A DNA stretch of 57,337 nt from an uncultured Candidatus Poseidoniales archaeon (GTDB lineage: Archaea > Thermoplasmatota > Poseidoniia > Poseidoniales > Poseidoniaceae), in the NCBI GenBank assembly GCA_905181715.1, contig CAJIYT010000015.1:1-57337 (forward strand), given 5' to 3'. The notes beneath the pieces were generated by a model that had not been told where the DNA came from, made no database searches, and saw only the letters and a program-made list of their open reading frames with translations. Numbering within the stretch: the stretch's first letter is position 1; every line of letters begins with the position of its first letter. Shown here one piece after another: positions 20,301-28,720 of this stretch. A program made the position numbers and the translations under genes.

Positions 20301-20437
20301 ATCCTTATGATTCTGCAGATAGATTACTCGATACCGATGGTGATGGACATGTCAATTATTGCGAATACAAGTGGGATACGAATCCTCGTAACCCTTCAAG
20401 CTTCCCCGATCAATTACAAGATTGTAATATTTTCTGA
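17360..20437 (+). CDS. Surface protein with thrombospondin type-3-like calcium-binding repeats and an inserted lipoyl-like hairpin
   Basis: The 1025-residue product has an N-terminal signal or anchor helix (MAYVAIVSTMIFGSLFVGASGYF). More than fifteen Asp-rich repeats follow, of the form DTDGDGLPDGWE / DPNNADTDGDGL, as in thrombospondin type-3 and OmpA-linker repeats that bind Ca2+ in DxDxDG loops. Between two repeat blocks (about residues 455-525) lies a different segment, VPIISPSDGFVNQIDIQVGDVI then VMMVIVEV, with the rhythm of a barrel-sandwich (lipoyl/HlyD-type) hairpin. There is no C-terminal TM or sorting motif; it ends DQLQDCNIF, so it may be tethered by the N-terminal helix or released. 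A stem-loop follows the stop. Confidence 0.8.
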   Translation: MVMAHNQMAYVAIVSTMIFGSLFVGASGYFQTSEDLGGFESAADDDVTGGGTNAVDALDTDEDGLPDTLEETQYGTDPNNADTDGDGLEDGWEIDHGLDPLDNGEADDISSDPGEADTDEAEIEDETNGWPDPDDGPTGDPDRDGLINSLEQELGTDPRRADTDNDGLNDRWESMHTHDVTTPTGVVTMFDPLSGNWDCLLLTTEVESELESRYDGKDGREDWKDLANAMDDYSCDMVLDSDLDGLANFEEENYGTNPTLSDSDGDMIDDIVEISSGLVTLKNGTADDCMKPLVNTIQRTAPFSQQATEGLAWFLEDMDADGYQNGPSDWDTDGDGMPDGYEYCYSNPTEHPLGDSPQAREETLDPANLSDAWGDWDDDGMNNVEEFRVSLVFGPLKFTSPWKEDTDNDDMPDGWEASNGLDPRDGVNGDEDPDRDGYDVDNDGSVTYPQLVLDMTIISIDVELDDQVVINQTVARGQVTQSGGNRVTVPIISPSDGFVNQIDIQVGDVIISRLDVMMVIVEVNERFTNLLEYNARDGNGDGVVDSRSTDPLDPDTDNDGLKDGIEVMGWEILVVNRGVNRIWVTSDPGEWDSDKDGLSDWTEFGEVCDQGSNASNADTDGDGLSDQQEASDGFVWNGLPYFTDPCMFDTDNDGLEDGEEVTLGQDNFYTNASDSDTDDDGLIDGEEILNIPRPWQYSTNPIINDTDGDGMLDGWEMQVLSVEEDSRSHSLWVATDVWLPPGCDSFAECGKQPGGWLWQNWVGRFYPIIKYEIHEMNLTNFAIPENSLCNCYARWALDPNSLLGDSGYDVDNDSLTTDAEAPGRWDTNPIDDDTDGDKLPDGWEVKFSLMALELNLTSDSGSGSRGLMDPSMYDSDLDGINDGNEDLDSDGLNRAGLIKKYCPSYDDPSTSRCHIDPDTVDGNNFYNNLENFTNFEEFENGTYPITNDTDGDELEDGPEVYYQDHDDDGMATGWEYHFEFDPYDSADRLLDTDGDGHVNYCEYKWDTNPRNPSSFPDQLQDCNIF

Positions 20438-20448
20438 TACGGAGCGCA

Positions 20449-20468
20449 GGATTAGCGAAGGTTAATCC
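20449..20468 (+). repeat. Short stem-loop after the Ca-repeat protein gene
   Basis: GGATTA (20449-20454) pairs with TAATCC (20463-20468) across an eight-base loop. It begins 11 bases beyond the stop at 20437 and ends 16 bases before the next ATG (20485). Similar in placement to the other post-stop inverted repeats in the window. Confidence 0.4.
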
Positions 20469-20484
20469 CTGAAACTAGGATGGG

Positions 20485-22026
20485 ATGTCGATGGGTTTGC
20501 GGCAAAAGACGATTAATGCGCTGTTATTGTGCGCCATTTTTCTATTGCCAGCGGTTAATGCAGATCTAAGTGATGACATAATTAGCCATAAGTTGGAAAG
20601 TGATTTTGCGAATGGTACTTTTGTCAATGGCACATTGAATGTCACCGGCACAATAACCAGCGATTCAACAAATGTGCATTGGAAACTATTTGATGAAAAG
20701 TTTCCAATCTTTGATTTGGATAATGGAGTCTATTTCACCGAAGTAACCCCTCTATCTGCAGACCGTTGGCATTGGAGTTTGGAAATTGATGTTTCCCAGT
20801 TTAATTGTGCATGTGTTCTTGCATTATCTCATAAAATCGGTAATCAAAACGAACCTATATTTTTGCATAAAACAATATTTATCGGTGAAGGTCCATTTTC
20901 ACCTATTATTTTGCCCAAATCACATGAGTTTACTACCGATTCAATGATGGTAGATGGCACAAGATTTGGTCTAGAGTTAACAGGAACTGTTGCAAATGGG
21001 ATGTTAAATGAAAGTACATTAATTACTTCATATTGTAAAGTTACTTCTGGTCGTGTTTGTGATAATTCCACCATAGATACGCGTGAATTATCTGTTAATT
21101 GGAGTGGTAATGATGGCACCTTGGTATTGAATTCGGGGGACTTATCTCTAAGTGAAGGGGAGTGGTGGTTCCAATTATCTTTGCGTGACATCAACCTGTT
21201 GCAATCCCGGTTCACTCTCCCTATATCATACAAAGTTGATTTTAACCCTCCTAGTGCTGTCTTAATTACTGTTGATCATGTCAATGAATCGACCAATATA
21301 ATATTGGATGGCAGTGCTAGTAGTGATGGAGTTTGGACTTCGACTTTACAATCTGTTTGGTACATCACAGATCCACACGGAACTGTTCGTAACCCAACTG
21401 AGTTTGAAAATCAGGGGTTGAGTCTAATTTTGAACCCCAAAACCCCTGGCCATTGGATAGTTCGACTTGATGTGATCGATATGCGCGGTAGAATCAGTAG
21501 TAATGAGACTACTTTTGAAGTCTTGAATGTTGCTCCAGAGGCATTGATCACCCTCGATGAACTAAACCTGAATGACCATAGGTATCGTATGCCACAATCG
21601 GCAGATTGGTCTCTTGATGGTGCAGAAAGTTATGACGCCGCAGACGATTATACATTTCTAATTCATCGCTGGTACGTTGATGGTCAATTGGTTTCCAATA
21701 TTTCGAAGTTAGATTTATCTGAGCTTGAACTTCAACCTGGTAATCATGAAGTAATGTTAGAAGTTATTGATTCCAATGGTGCAATTGGAACCAGTAATAT
21801 GATCCTAGAAGTTTATTCTGATAATCTCCTGAAATCAAATATCAGTCCAATACTTGGCTGGTCAACGATTTCTTTGTTGATGCTTGCTCTAATCTTATTC
21901 GCTGTCAAATTTGTCAAGTCACGAGAAGTTTCCTCAACTTCTGTGCCACGGTGGCAAGATAACCGTCAACCAGACCCCGAGGACGATGAGAGTTCGTTTG
22001 AGGCCATGTGGGATGAGACCGCATGA
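20485..22026 (+). CDS. Membrane-anchored surface protein with Ig/PKD-like domains
   Basis: The 513-residue protein has a signal peptide (TINALLLCAIFLLPAVNA), then a beta-rich ectodomain with many N-glycosylation-type NxS/T sites. PKD/Ig-like modules are visible in the second half (PPSAVLITVDHVNESTNIILDGS; APEALITLDELN, WSLDGAESYD; ending GNHEVMLEVIDSNGA). A single TM helix (about 459-477, GWSTISLLMLALILFAVKF) and a short acidic cytosolic tail (PEDDESSFEAMWDETA) follow. The ectodomain faces outward; ligand unknown. It directly follows the Ca-repeat surface protein and may be its partner on the cell surface. Start ATG 20485; ATG 20491 is also in frame. Confidence 0.75.
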   Translation: MSMGLRQKTINALLLCAIFLLPAVNADLSDDIISHKLESDFANGTFVNGTLNVTGTITSDSTNVHWKLFDEKFPIFDLDNGVYFTEVTPLSADRWHWSLEIDVSQFNCACVLALSHKIGNQNEPIFLHKTIFIGEGPFSPIILPKSHEFTTDSMMVDGTRFGLELTGTVANGMLNESTLITSYCKVTSGRVCDNSTIDTRELSVNWSGNDGTLVLNSGDLSLSEGEWWFQLSLRDINLLQSRFTLPISYKVDFNPPSAVLITVDHVNESTNIILDGSASSDGVWTSTLQSVWYITDPHGTVRNPTEFENQGLSLILNPKTPGHWIVRLDVIDMRGRISSNETTFEVLNVAPEALITLDELNLNDHRYRMPQSADWSLDGAESYDAADDYTFLIHRWYVDGQLVSNISKLDLSELELQPGNHEVMLEVIDSNGAIGTSNMILEVYSDNLLKSNISPILGWSTISLLMLALILFAVKFVKSREVSSTSVPRWQDNRQPDPEDDESSFEAMWDETA

Positions 22027-22066
22027 GAATAGTAAGGCCCAAGAACCAAAGTGAGTTGGCAAGTAT

Positions 22067-23434
22067 ATGTTCGCAGAACTAGAGCGGAGTTTTCCTGCCC
22101 AACCGGCAGTGATTGCAAATTCTGAATATCGCGCCCGGCAGCAGCGATTATTCAGTCAATTGCGTGCTGATGACCTCCTGATTATTTGTGCGAATCCCGT
22201 TTCGACGAGGAGCAATGATGTTCATTTTACCTATCGCAATCACAGCGATATGTTGTATCTATGCGGATGGTTTGATCCCGAATCAATAATGATGGCTCGT
22301 CAAGTCAAGGGAGAATGGAAATTGACACTTTTTGTTCAATCCAGTGATATCTTGAGCGAGATTTGGGAGGGACGCCGCCCAGGTGTCGATGGCGCTCTTA
22401 AGCAATGGCCAATCGATGAAGCATTACCAATCGATGATGCCGAAGAGATTATCGAAATCGCACTACAGGATGCCAGCAGAGTGCAAATGCGTCAAGGATT
22501 AAATCCTTCAATAGATAATTTAGTCATTGAATCGATTAACCGACGCGACCGAGCGAGACAGCATTTTGGCAAAGGCCCAGTCTCTCTTTCAGATCCGAGT
22601 TCCCTAATTGCCGAACTACGCTTGCGTAAATCTAAATCGGAGATAAATCAAATGCGATATTCTGCGCAAGTTAGTTCTCAAGCCCATATACAAGCGATGA
22701 AGCATGGCAAAGCAGGAATTGGTGAATGGGCAATAGAAGCAATTCTCGAATGTGTATTCAAGTATGGTGCAACCTCAGGGAGCGCATATCCTTGCATCGT
22801 AGGTTGTGGTGATAATGCTACAATTCTCCATTATACAGTAAATGATTGTCCCTGTGAAGCGGGTGACATATTATTGATAGATGCCGGTTCAGAATATAGG
22901 GGCTATGCAGCAGATATCACGCGCTCATGGCCAATCTCAGGAAAGTTTACGGAGCAACAAGCAGAGCTTTACCAAATTGTCCTTGATGCACAATTAGCAG
23001 CAATCGATCAATGCCGAGTTGGTAATCCCTATAATGCACCACATGAGGCTGCTCGTGAGAGCCTTGCGCAAGGATTGATAGATTTAGGCGTCATTACCCA
23101 GACTCTCTCCGAAGCACTCGACCCAAATAATGGCCAATTGAAAAATTGGTACATGCACAACACAGGTCACTGGATTGGACTTGACGTACATGACGTTGGC
23201 ATCTACAAACCCGATGGGAAGCCGCGTTTATTCGAAGAGGGCATGGTAATCACTGTTGAACCGGGATTGTATTTTGGTGCTTGGCGGACAGATGTAGACT
23301 GTCCTGCAAGATATGCAGATATTGGCATCCGTATCGAGGATGATGTTCTAATCACCTCTGGTGATCCTGATGTTCTATCCAGTGATTGTCCAAAATCTAT
23401 CGCCGATATCGAGAGTATCGTCGGCACAGCTTGA
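22067..23434 (+). CDS. pepP: Xaa-Pro aminopeptidase (M24B, PepP-like)
   Basis: The 455-residue protein has the two-domain architecture of aminopeptidase P: a creatinase-like N-terminal domain with HFTYRNHSDMLYLCGW and EIWEGRRPG, then the pita-bread catalytic domain. All five dinuclear-metal ligands are visible: Asp272 and Asp283 in LLIDAGSEYRGYAADITR, His368 in HNTGHWIGLDVHD, Glu398 in TVEPGLYFG and Glu424 in IGIRIEDDVLIT. It removes the N-terminal residue before proline. There is no signal peptide, so it acts in the cytosol, fitting a cell that imports peptides. The next gene starts 10 bases downstream. Confidence 0.93.
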   Translation: MFAELERSFPAQPAVIANSEYRARQQRLFSQLRADDLLIICANPVSTRSNDVHFTYRNHSDMLYLCGWFDPESIMMARQVKGEWKLTLFVQSSDILSEIWEGRRPGVDGALKQWPIDEALPIDDAEEIIEIALQDASRVQMRQGLNPSIDNLVIESINRRDRARQHFGKGPVSLSDPSSLIAELRLRKSKSEINQMRYSAQVSSQAHIQAMKHGKAGIGEWAIEAILECVFKYGATSGSAYPCIVGCGDNATILHYTVNDCPCEAGDILLIDAGSEYRGYAADITRSWPISGKFTEQQAELYQIVLDAQLAAIDQCRVGNPYNAPHEAARESLAQGLIDLGVITQTLSEALDPNNGQLKNWYMHNTGHWIGLDVHDVGIYKPDGKPRLFEEGMVITVEPGLYFGAWRTDVDCPARYADIGIRIEDDVLITSGDPDVLSSDCPKSIADIESIVGTA

Positions 23435-23444
23435 GGGAAAGAGA

Positions 23445-24611
23445 ATGTCGTGGCAAGATATTATTGAGGCTCGTGTTTCGAGCACAAATCGATTGAGCCC
23501 GGAAGATGCAGTGATTCTCTATTCCCAAGCACCATTGCATGCTCTTAGTAGAGCAGCAAATAAGGTTCGCAAACAAATGAATGGCTCAAAAGAAGTTACT
23601 TATTTGATAGATCGAAACATCAATTACACCAACATCTGCACCATAAATTGCCAATTTTGTTCTTTCTATCGGCCTCCCGGTCACGAGGAGACCTATACTC
23701 AAACAATTTCTGAGATAAGTGAAAGGATTCAGGAATTAGAAAATATCGAAGGAGTTCGAATCCTCATGCAGGGTGGTGTTAATCCTGAATTGCCCATCGA
23801 ATATTACACGGATTTACTCAAGGAGATTACTACACGCCATCCTACTATCGATATCGATTGTTTTTCTCCAATTGAAATCGAAGGTATTGCAGATGTCACA
23901 GGATTGTCTACTTTAGCAGTTCTTGAGTTGTTGAAAGAGGCTGGAATGCATGGTCTCCCAGGAGGTGGTGCTGAGATGTTAGTCGATGAAGTGCGTAAGG
24001 ATATCTCGCCGAAGAAGGGTTCACCTGCAAATTGGTTGAAAGTTATGTCAGAGGCACAGTCTTTGGGTTTGATCACCAGTGCAACAAATGTCATCGGTTT
24101 CGGTGAAGGTCCAGAACAGAGAGTCGAGCATATGCATCGAGTACGTGAACTACAGGATTCTAGTCTTGCAAAACACGATATTGGTTTTACTTCCTTTATC
24201 GCATGGCCAGTGCAATTGGAAAATAATTCCTATGGTCGTCGTAACCAAGGTCGTAACCGCTTTGAATTGGGGGCGGGTCCAAGCGAATATCTACGTCATA
24301 TTGCCATCTCTCGTCTCTTCTTTGATAATATCCCTCATATCCAAGCCTCTTGGCCTACTATGGGGATTGATGTGGCCCAGATGGCCCTTCTTGGCGGAGC
24401 TGACGATGCAGGCTCAACAATGATGGAAGAGAATGTAGTCTCAGCCAGCGGTACCGATAAACTAGAGGCAAGTGAGAAGGAATTGCAAGCAATCATCATT
24501 CGCGCTGGTTTTACACCACGGAGAAGAAACAGTCGCTACGACCTATTGTCTACACCTGAAATTGGCACTAAACTTAGCGAGTTAGCCTGTCCGCCACCTT
24601 CGCAAATCTAA
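23445..24611 (+). CDS. mqnC: Radical-SAM enzyme of the futalosine menaquinone pathway (MqnC-like cyclic dehypoxanthinyl futalosine synthase)
   Basis: The 388-residue protein has a radical-SAM cluster motif C65xxxC69xxC72 (NYTNICTINCQFCSFYR), preceded by the family-specific DRNINYTN. Further MqnC/MqnE/CofH-family marks are LMQGGVNPELPIEYY, LPGGGAEMLVDEVR followed by ISPKK, ATNVIGFGEG and FTSFIAWPVQ. The CSFYRPPGxEE and QGGxNP forms favour MqnC over CofH. MqnC closes the spiro ring of dehypoxanthine futalosine on the way to menaquinone. ATG 23445 follows a GGGAAAGAGA ribosome-binding stretch; the frame is open further upstream but overlaps pepP. It converges on the lipoprotein gene with a four-base overlap of stops. 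No other mqn gene is in the window. Confidence 0.8.
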   Translation: MSWQDIIEARVSSTNRLSPEDAVILYSQAPLHALSRAANKVRKQMNGSKEVTYLIDRNINYTNICTINCQFCSFYRPPGHEETYTQTISEISERIQELENIEGVRILMQGGVNPELPIEYYTDLLKEITTRHPTIDIDCFSPIEIEGIADVTGLSTLAVLELLKEAGMHGLPGGGAEMLVDEVRKDISPKKGSPANWLKVMSEAQSLGLITSATNVIGFGEGPEQRVEHMHRVRELQDSSLAKHDIGFTSFIAWPVQLENNSYGRRNQGRNRFELGAGPSEYLRHIAISRLFFDNIPHIQASWPTMGIDVAQMALLGGADDAGSTMMEENVVSASGTDKLEASEKELQAIIIRAGFTPRRRNSRYDLLSTPEIGTKLSELACPPPSQI

Positions 24612-27595
24612 GGCATATCGCTATAGAAGACGACCCAAATATCAGCGTTAATATTCCTGCTACCACCATTGGTATTGGTAGGTTGATATTCTTGACCGTT
24701 GAATAGACCCTTGTATGTGATGTGATTATTTCCTCCCATCATGTCAACCCAGGAGGTGATGTCGTAAGTCCACTGCTCGACGTTCTGTCCAGCACACCAT
24801 CCAGCTCTACCATAAGGCCAGGAACCGAATTGATTGGCAATAACTCCGTTGGAAACCTCATTTTCACATCCCCTCGGCTCATCAACTATCGGATGCCATT
24901 CATATGCATGATTTCCGTCGAGATAATAGTGATGTTCATGATCACAGAACTCGGCACAATTAGCGGTATCTTGGTTAAATCCATGCCCGGTGATGGTAGC
25001 AACTATTTTGACGGCAGTGGCTCCAGATGGTACAGTGAAATTCTCCTGTCGTTTGTATTTGCTTTCATTGTTGTAGTCGCCATCAAAATTGCCACCACTA
25101 AACAACTTAGTGCCTGAAAAGGCGCGCTTTTCCTCGTCCCAAGTGCTAAATAATAATTTAATGGTCATCGCTCCTTTATTTGCTCCTTCATATTTGAAGC
25201 GCATATTTTCATCGTTCTCGAGCATGAATAGATATGGAGTGATATCGGTTATCCAACGTCCTTCTCTACCATATGTGGTTATCCATCGTGTTACTTCTTG
25301 ACCGCAGGAATTACTGTCAACCGATTCACATAATTTGAGATAGGCCAGATAATCCCACTCGTGACAACCCTTCTTATTGCCATTTGAATCGACATAGATA
25401 TCGCGGCGATCTTCACAGGCATGCTCATGAAATATCTCTAAGGTGTCATAATTCTCTAAATCATCTGGTAGATCCATTGTTGCATTCCAGAACGATGAAT
25501 ATCCAGAACTCCAGCCACCAGAATGCCAATCTCCCGGGCTGATGGTAACAATATCGATGCCAGGGTCGGTAAGTCTAATCTCCTGTCTGAATTCATAATC
25601 CCAAGTCTTCGCTTCATAGGCCCAATGTGTAGGGTCACTGCCGGAAGAAATCCAGTCATTTATCGAGCCGATTTCACGTGCTCTCTGAAAGCGATCGATG
25701 CCATAATACAAATCACCCCAGTTTGAGATCATACCACCCATACCCCCTGTGATGGTACCGGCTCTTTGATCGATGAAATGTATTTGCGACATCCATTGGT
25801 CTTCTTCAGCATTATTGAGGCCACTTTCGACTCTTGCCTTTTGATCGATGATATCTTGATGGAAACTTGTGTCATATGATCCGTAGAATAGTTGTGTATT
25901 TGCCGGCAATTTTCTAATCATTGCCGCCGGGTTTGAAGACCATTGGTCAAAGTTGGTATTACCAGAAGAATCGGTGTATTTGAAGAGGAATAAGTGCATC
26001 TCCATCCCAGTCCAACTACCTTGTAATGACCATGAACCGGTTAAAGTTGCAACATTGAAATTAGCAACCGTACCATATCGACCAGTGCTATAACCGCTGG
26101 TTTGCCATTCTACTGGCTTTTCAACTACCATGCAACCCTGCTCATCTGCCGTCCACTTTGGCGGACTAGTTGGGCAGGAATCGACATTAGAGAAGATACC
26201 ATCACCATCATTATCGGCACAGCCGACAGCATTGACCATTAGGTTAAGTGGAGTTCCTTCACAGAGGTCGTCCAAGTCGTTGATACCATCGCTATCACTA
26301 TCTCTTTCGATTGCGGCACATCCAAACTCATCGACATCATCTGCTCCAGGAGGTGTAAATTTGCAGAGGTCGAGTTCAGCCCCACTTGCATTGACATCAT
26401 TAACACCGTCATTATCATCATCCTCATCTTCACCGGAGTCTTTACAACCATCGTCATCGAAATCGGTTGAGGTGTTTCGCAACCATGATTGCTCTCCACG
26501 TACGCATGTGTCAAAATCATCTTCCGCCCCATCATCATCATCATCTTCATCCTCATCAGCATCGCGACAACCATCACGATCCCAATCATTGTAGAGATTA
26601 GAGGTCCAATTCATTGCACCTGGGCTACATGCATCGAGAACATCTAGAACTCCATCATTATCATCATCCTCATCGCTATCAGCATCGTGACATCCATCTT
26701 GATCACCATCATTTTCTGGGGTGCTTATCCATCCAGGGCTATCATGACAATTATCTTGTAGGTCTGCAATACCATCCCCGTCATCATCGATATCCTCGAT
26801 ATCATCATGACAACCATCACCATCGCTATCAGTGAAAGTATTGGACACCCATCCCTCATCTTCGCCATAACCTTCAGGACAATTATCAACATCATTGTCG
26901 ATACCATCTTTATCGGCATCATTACCTTCAGCGATGGTAATTTGTACAGTGCGAGAATCATAACTGACGGTCCAAATGCCACATTTAGCGGTTAATTCTA
27001 CAATGACATTTTGCTCGACTATTCCCAGAGGAATCTCCCAAGTACTATCAGCACTAACATCTGCATCATATAATTCTGAACTTACTGTGCACGATTCGGG
27101 ATTAGCATGTGTCACTTCTCCCTTTATGACATATGGTCTTGGTGCAGTTAATTCGATTAATGTGTCAGCGCTCAATACGACGTTCTCTTCAGCAGGAGCA
27201 GCTATTTCAACTTCCCAAGTTATTGCTATGGTTTCAGAATCATCCTCTGCTATGATATTAACTGTCCATTCACCGGGTTCACTAACTTCCCACAATATCC
27301 AATAATTCTCCTTATCGAAATTGATGAGATAATCTTGCTCTTTGAATACGCCGTCGAGTAAAAACTCAGCCGTCAAATCAACCATTGAGTAATCGCTAGC
27401 ATTGAGTATTCCCTCTGCTCTGAGAATATCTCCCGGCATACCTTGTTCACTGTAAGTATTAAGAGTGAGATTCAAGGGCTTATTTTCACCAATATCCTCT
27501 TCATTTGGGTTAGATTCGGCATCGTCAAGTAATTGAGTGCAGCCTGAAAGCAAAAGGCAAACGACCAAGAAAACAGCAAAGCGCATCTTGCCCAT
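24608..27595 (-). CDS. Lipoprotein with Asp-rich calcium-binding repeats and a C-terminal PNGase F-like module
   Basis: The 995-residue protein starts with a lipoprotein signal (LLSGC, Cys19), then an Ig-like stretch. A dense run of DxDxDG-type thrombospondin type-3 repeats (about 225-480) follows, then a domain of about 190 residues. The C-terminal part (about 672-995) resembles peptide-N-glycosidase F: CHEWDYLAYLKLC (N-terminal jelly roll), then ITGHGFNQDTANCAEFCDHEH and GSWPYGRAGWCAGQ with TYDIT (C-terminal jelly roll, catalytic-type Glu in AEFC). PNGase F cleaves the Asn-GlcNAc bond of N-glycans, so a surface deglycosylase or glycan-binding role is inferred. ATG 27595 is preferred; ATG 27586 and a further upstream in-frame start (27619) exist. 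Confidence 0.75.
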   Translation of the reverse strand: MGKMRFAVFLVVCLLLSGCTQLLDDAESNPNEEDIGENKPLNLTLNTYSEQGMPGDILRAEGILNASDYSMVDLTAEFLLDGVFKEQDYLINFDKENYWILWEVSEPGEWTVNIIAEDDSETIAITWEVEIAAPAEENVVLSADTLIELTAPRPYVIKGEVTHANPESCTVSSELYDADVSADSTWEIPLGIVEQNVIVELTAKCGIWTVSYDSRTVQITIAEGNDADKDGIDNDVDNCPEGYGEDEGWVSNTFTDSDGDGCHDDIEDIDDDGDGIADLQDNCHDSPGWISTPENDGDQDGCHDADSDEDDDNDGVLDVLDACSPGAMNWTSNLYNDWDRDGCRDADEDEDDDDDGAEDDFDTCVRGEQSWLRNTSTDFDDDGCKDSGEDEDDDNDGVNDVNASGAELDLCKFTPPGADDVDEFGCAAIERDSDSDGINDLDDLCEGTPLNLMVNAVGCADNDGDGIFSNVDSCPTSPPKWTADEQGCMVVEKPVEWQTSGYSTGRYGTVANFNVATLTGSWSLQGSWTGMEMHLFLFKYTDSSGNTNFDQWSSNPAAMIRKLPANTQLFYGSYDTSFHQDIIDQKARVESGLNNAEEDQWMSQIHFIDQRAGTITGGMGGMISNWGDLYYGIDRFQRAREIGSINDWISSGSDPTHWAYEAKTWDYEFRQEIRLTDPGIDIVTISPGDWHSGGWSSGYSSFWNATMDLPDDLENYDTLEIFHEHACEDRRDIYVDSNGNKKGCHEWDYLAYLKLCESVDSNSCGQEVTRWITTYGREGRWITDITPYLFMLENDENMRFKYEGANKGAMTIKLLFSTWDEEKRAFSGTKLFSGGNFDGDYNNESKYKRQENFTVPSGATAVKIVATITGHGFNQDTANCAEFCDHEHHYYLDGNHAYEWHPIVDEPRGCENEVSNGVIANQFGSWPYGRAGWCAGQNVEQWTYDITSWVDMMGGNNHITYKGLFNGQEYQPTNTNGGSRNINADIWVVFYSDMP

Positions 27596-27614
27596 GTTAG
27601 GCTCATAGATATAC

Positions 27615-27635
27615 AGCACAAGAATCTACTGTGCT
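27615..27635 (-). repeat. Inverted repeat straddling the stop codon of the 361-residue membrane protein gene
   Basis: AGCACA (27615-27620) and TGTGCT (27630-27635), with the TAG stop (27626-27628) in the loop. Arms of six bases; the lower arm lies 20 bases upstream of the lipoprotein ATG at 27595. Possibly part of the same class as the other post-stop hairpins. Confidence 0.35.
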
Positions 27636-28711
27636 TTATAGAGCGTAGTTTCGGAACGCCCATCAGTTATTTGTGGCTTTGAAACAGAGATTACTGCGTT
27701 GTTTTGTTTTACCATTAGTGGTTGAACCCACAGAAGGGGTCCACCTTTATCTCTTCGGATTTTGACGACTATTTCCCAATGAATTCGAATTAAATCACTG
27801 TAAAAACTCCCCGGCCATATATCATTTGGAGAATCCAAAGTAAAAGTTCCATCCTCTGAAATATTATCTCTACCTCCAAGAGCCATGATCCTCATTGGGC
27901 GTAAGAAAATACCTCCTGGTAAGTCATTACGTTGCATTGGGACATCTTCTCCAGTTCCGGTTCCATCATCGAGTCCCCGTTCCCAATAGTGTGGTAATGG
28001 TGTGGCTAGGCCGGGGGGTGGTTGCCCTTTCTCAGGCCGTCCCTGTGCCTTGAAAATCGCTTCACGAGACGGAGGTAGAATCCCAACACGCCATGATATC
28101 GATACATTCTTCCAATCATCTCGCTTTTCAGGAAAAGTCAATTTACCCTTTAGCAAACAATCATTTTTGCTTTCATCAAATTCGATTAAAGGTGAATTTG
28201 GGGCATTGTAAAGAAATGATTTTTGCCGTGACAAATCTCCGAGATTGGCTCCTATTCTCAAGAGGATAGGTATCAGCATTAATGGCACTACGATCACCGC
28301 AAGCAAGGGGTAATCTAGCAACCCGAGTCTTAGGCTAGTGGTGCCAAAGGTTGGGATGCCAGCATTCTCAAGAATTGGTGTAATAGCCAAATACATCAAA
28401 CTCACTAATAGTGTCGCTACTGAGAGTGTGATTATTCTCCTCGCTGCAGCATGAATGGGATGGGGGATTAGATACCAACCACGTCTTTGCCTATCGATTA
28501 TTGAAGGGAACTTTCCTGTGAATGGATGAATTTTTTCAGAATCGATAATTCGTTCGACAAACCACCCATCCTTGTCACCCACAAAGAAGCCAGGCGAGGG
28601 GTTGTTCTCATGCGAGATCACCTCACTGATAGGTAATTCAGTAGCATTCCAAGAATCAGTCCCAAAGGGCGGAAATCTCACCCTTTGAGTGACTTTGATC
28701 TTTTCTCCCAT
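27626..28711 (-). CDS. Membrane protein of unknown function with two TM helices
   Basis: I do not recognise a family. The 361-residue protein has a cytosolic N-terminal part of about 90 residues with PPFGTDSW and GFFVGDKDGWFVERII. Two hydrophobic helices follow (about 93-113, IITLSVATLLVSLMYLAITP; about 133-151, LLAVIVVPLMLIPILLRIG). A beta-rich, Pro/Gly-containing soluble domain of about 200 residues ends the protein (GKLTFPEKRDDWKNVSISWRVG; IHWEIVVKIRRDKGGPLLWVQPL). It sits between geranylgeranyl reductase (9 bases downstream of that stop) and the lipoprotein gene, all leftward, so it is probably co-transcribed with one or both. Confidence 0.7.
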   Translation of the reverse strand: MGEKIKVTQRVRFPPFGTDSWNATELPISEVISHENNPSPGFFVGDKDGWFVERIIDSEKIHPFTGKFPSIIDRQRRGWYLIPHPIHAAARRIITLSVATLLVSLMYLAITPILENAGIPTFGTTSLRLGLLDYPLLAVIVVPLMLIPILLRIGANLGDLSRQKSFLYNAPNSPLIEFDESKNDCLLKGKLTFPEKRDDWKNVSISWRVGILPPSREAIFKAQGRPEKGQPPPGLATPLPHYWERGLDDGTGTGEDVPMQRNDLPGGIFLRPMRIMALGGRDNISEDGTFTLDSPNDIWPGSFYSDLIRIHWEIVVKIRRDKGGPLLWVQPLMVKQNNAVISVSKPQITDGRSETTLYKAQ

Positions 28712-28720
28712 GGTAACACC

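Noticed and set aside
26130..26900. Possible CRISPR or tandem DNA repeat (runs of tcatcatcatc)
   Set aside because: These are Asp codons of the calcium-binding repeats of the lipoprotein; spacing and sequence are irregular and no spacers exist. The opposite-strand frames here are shadows.
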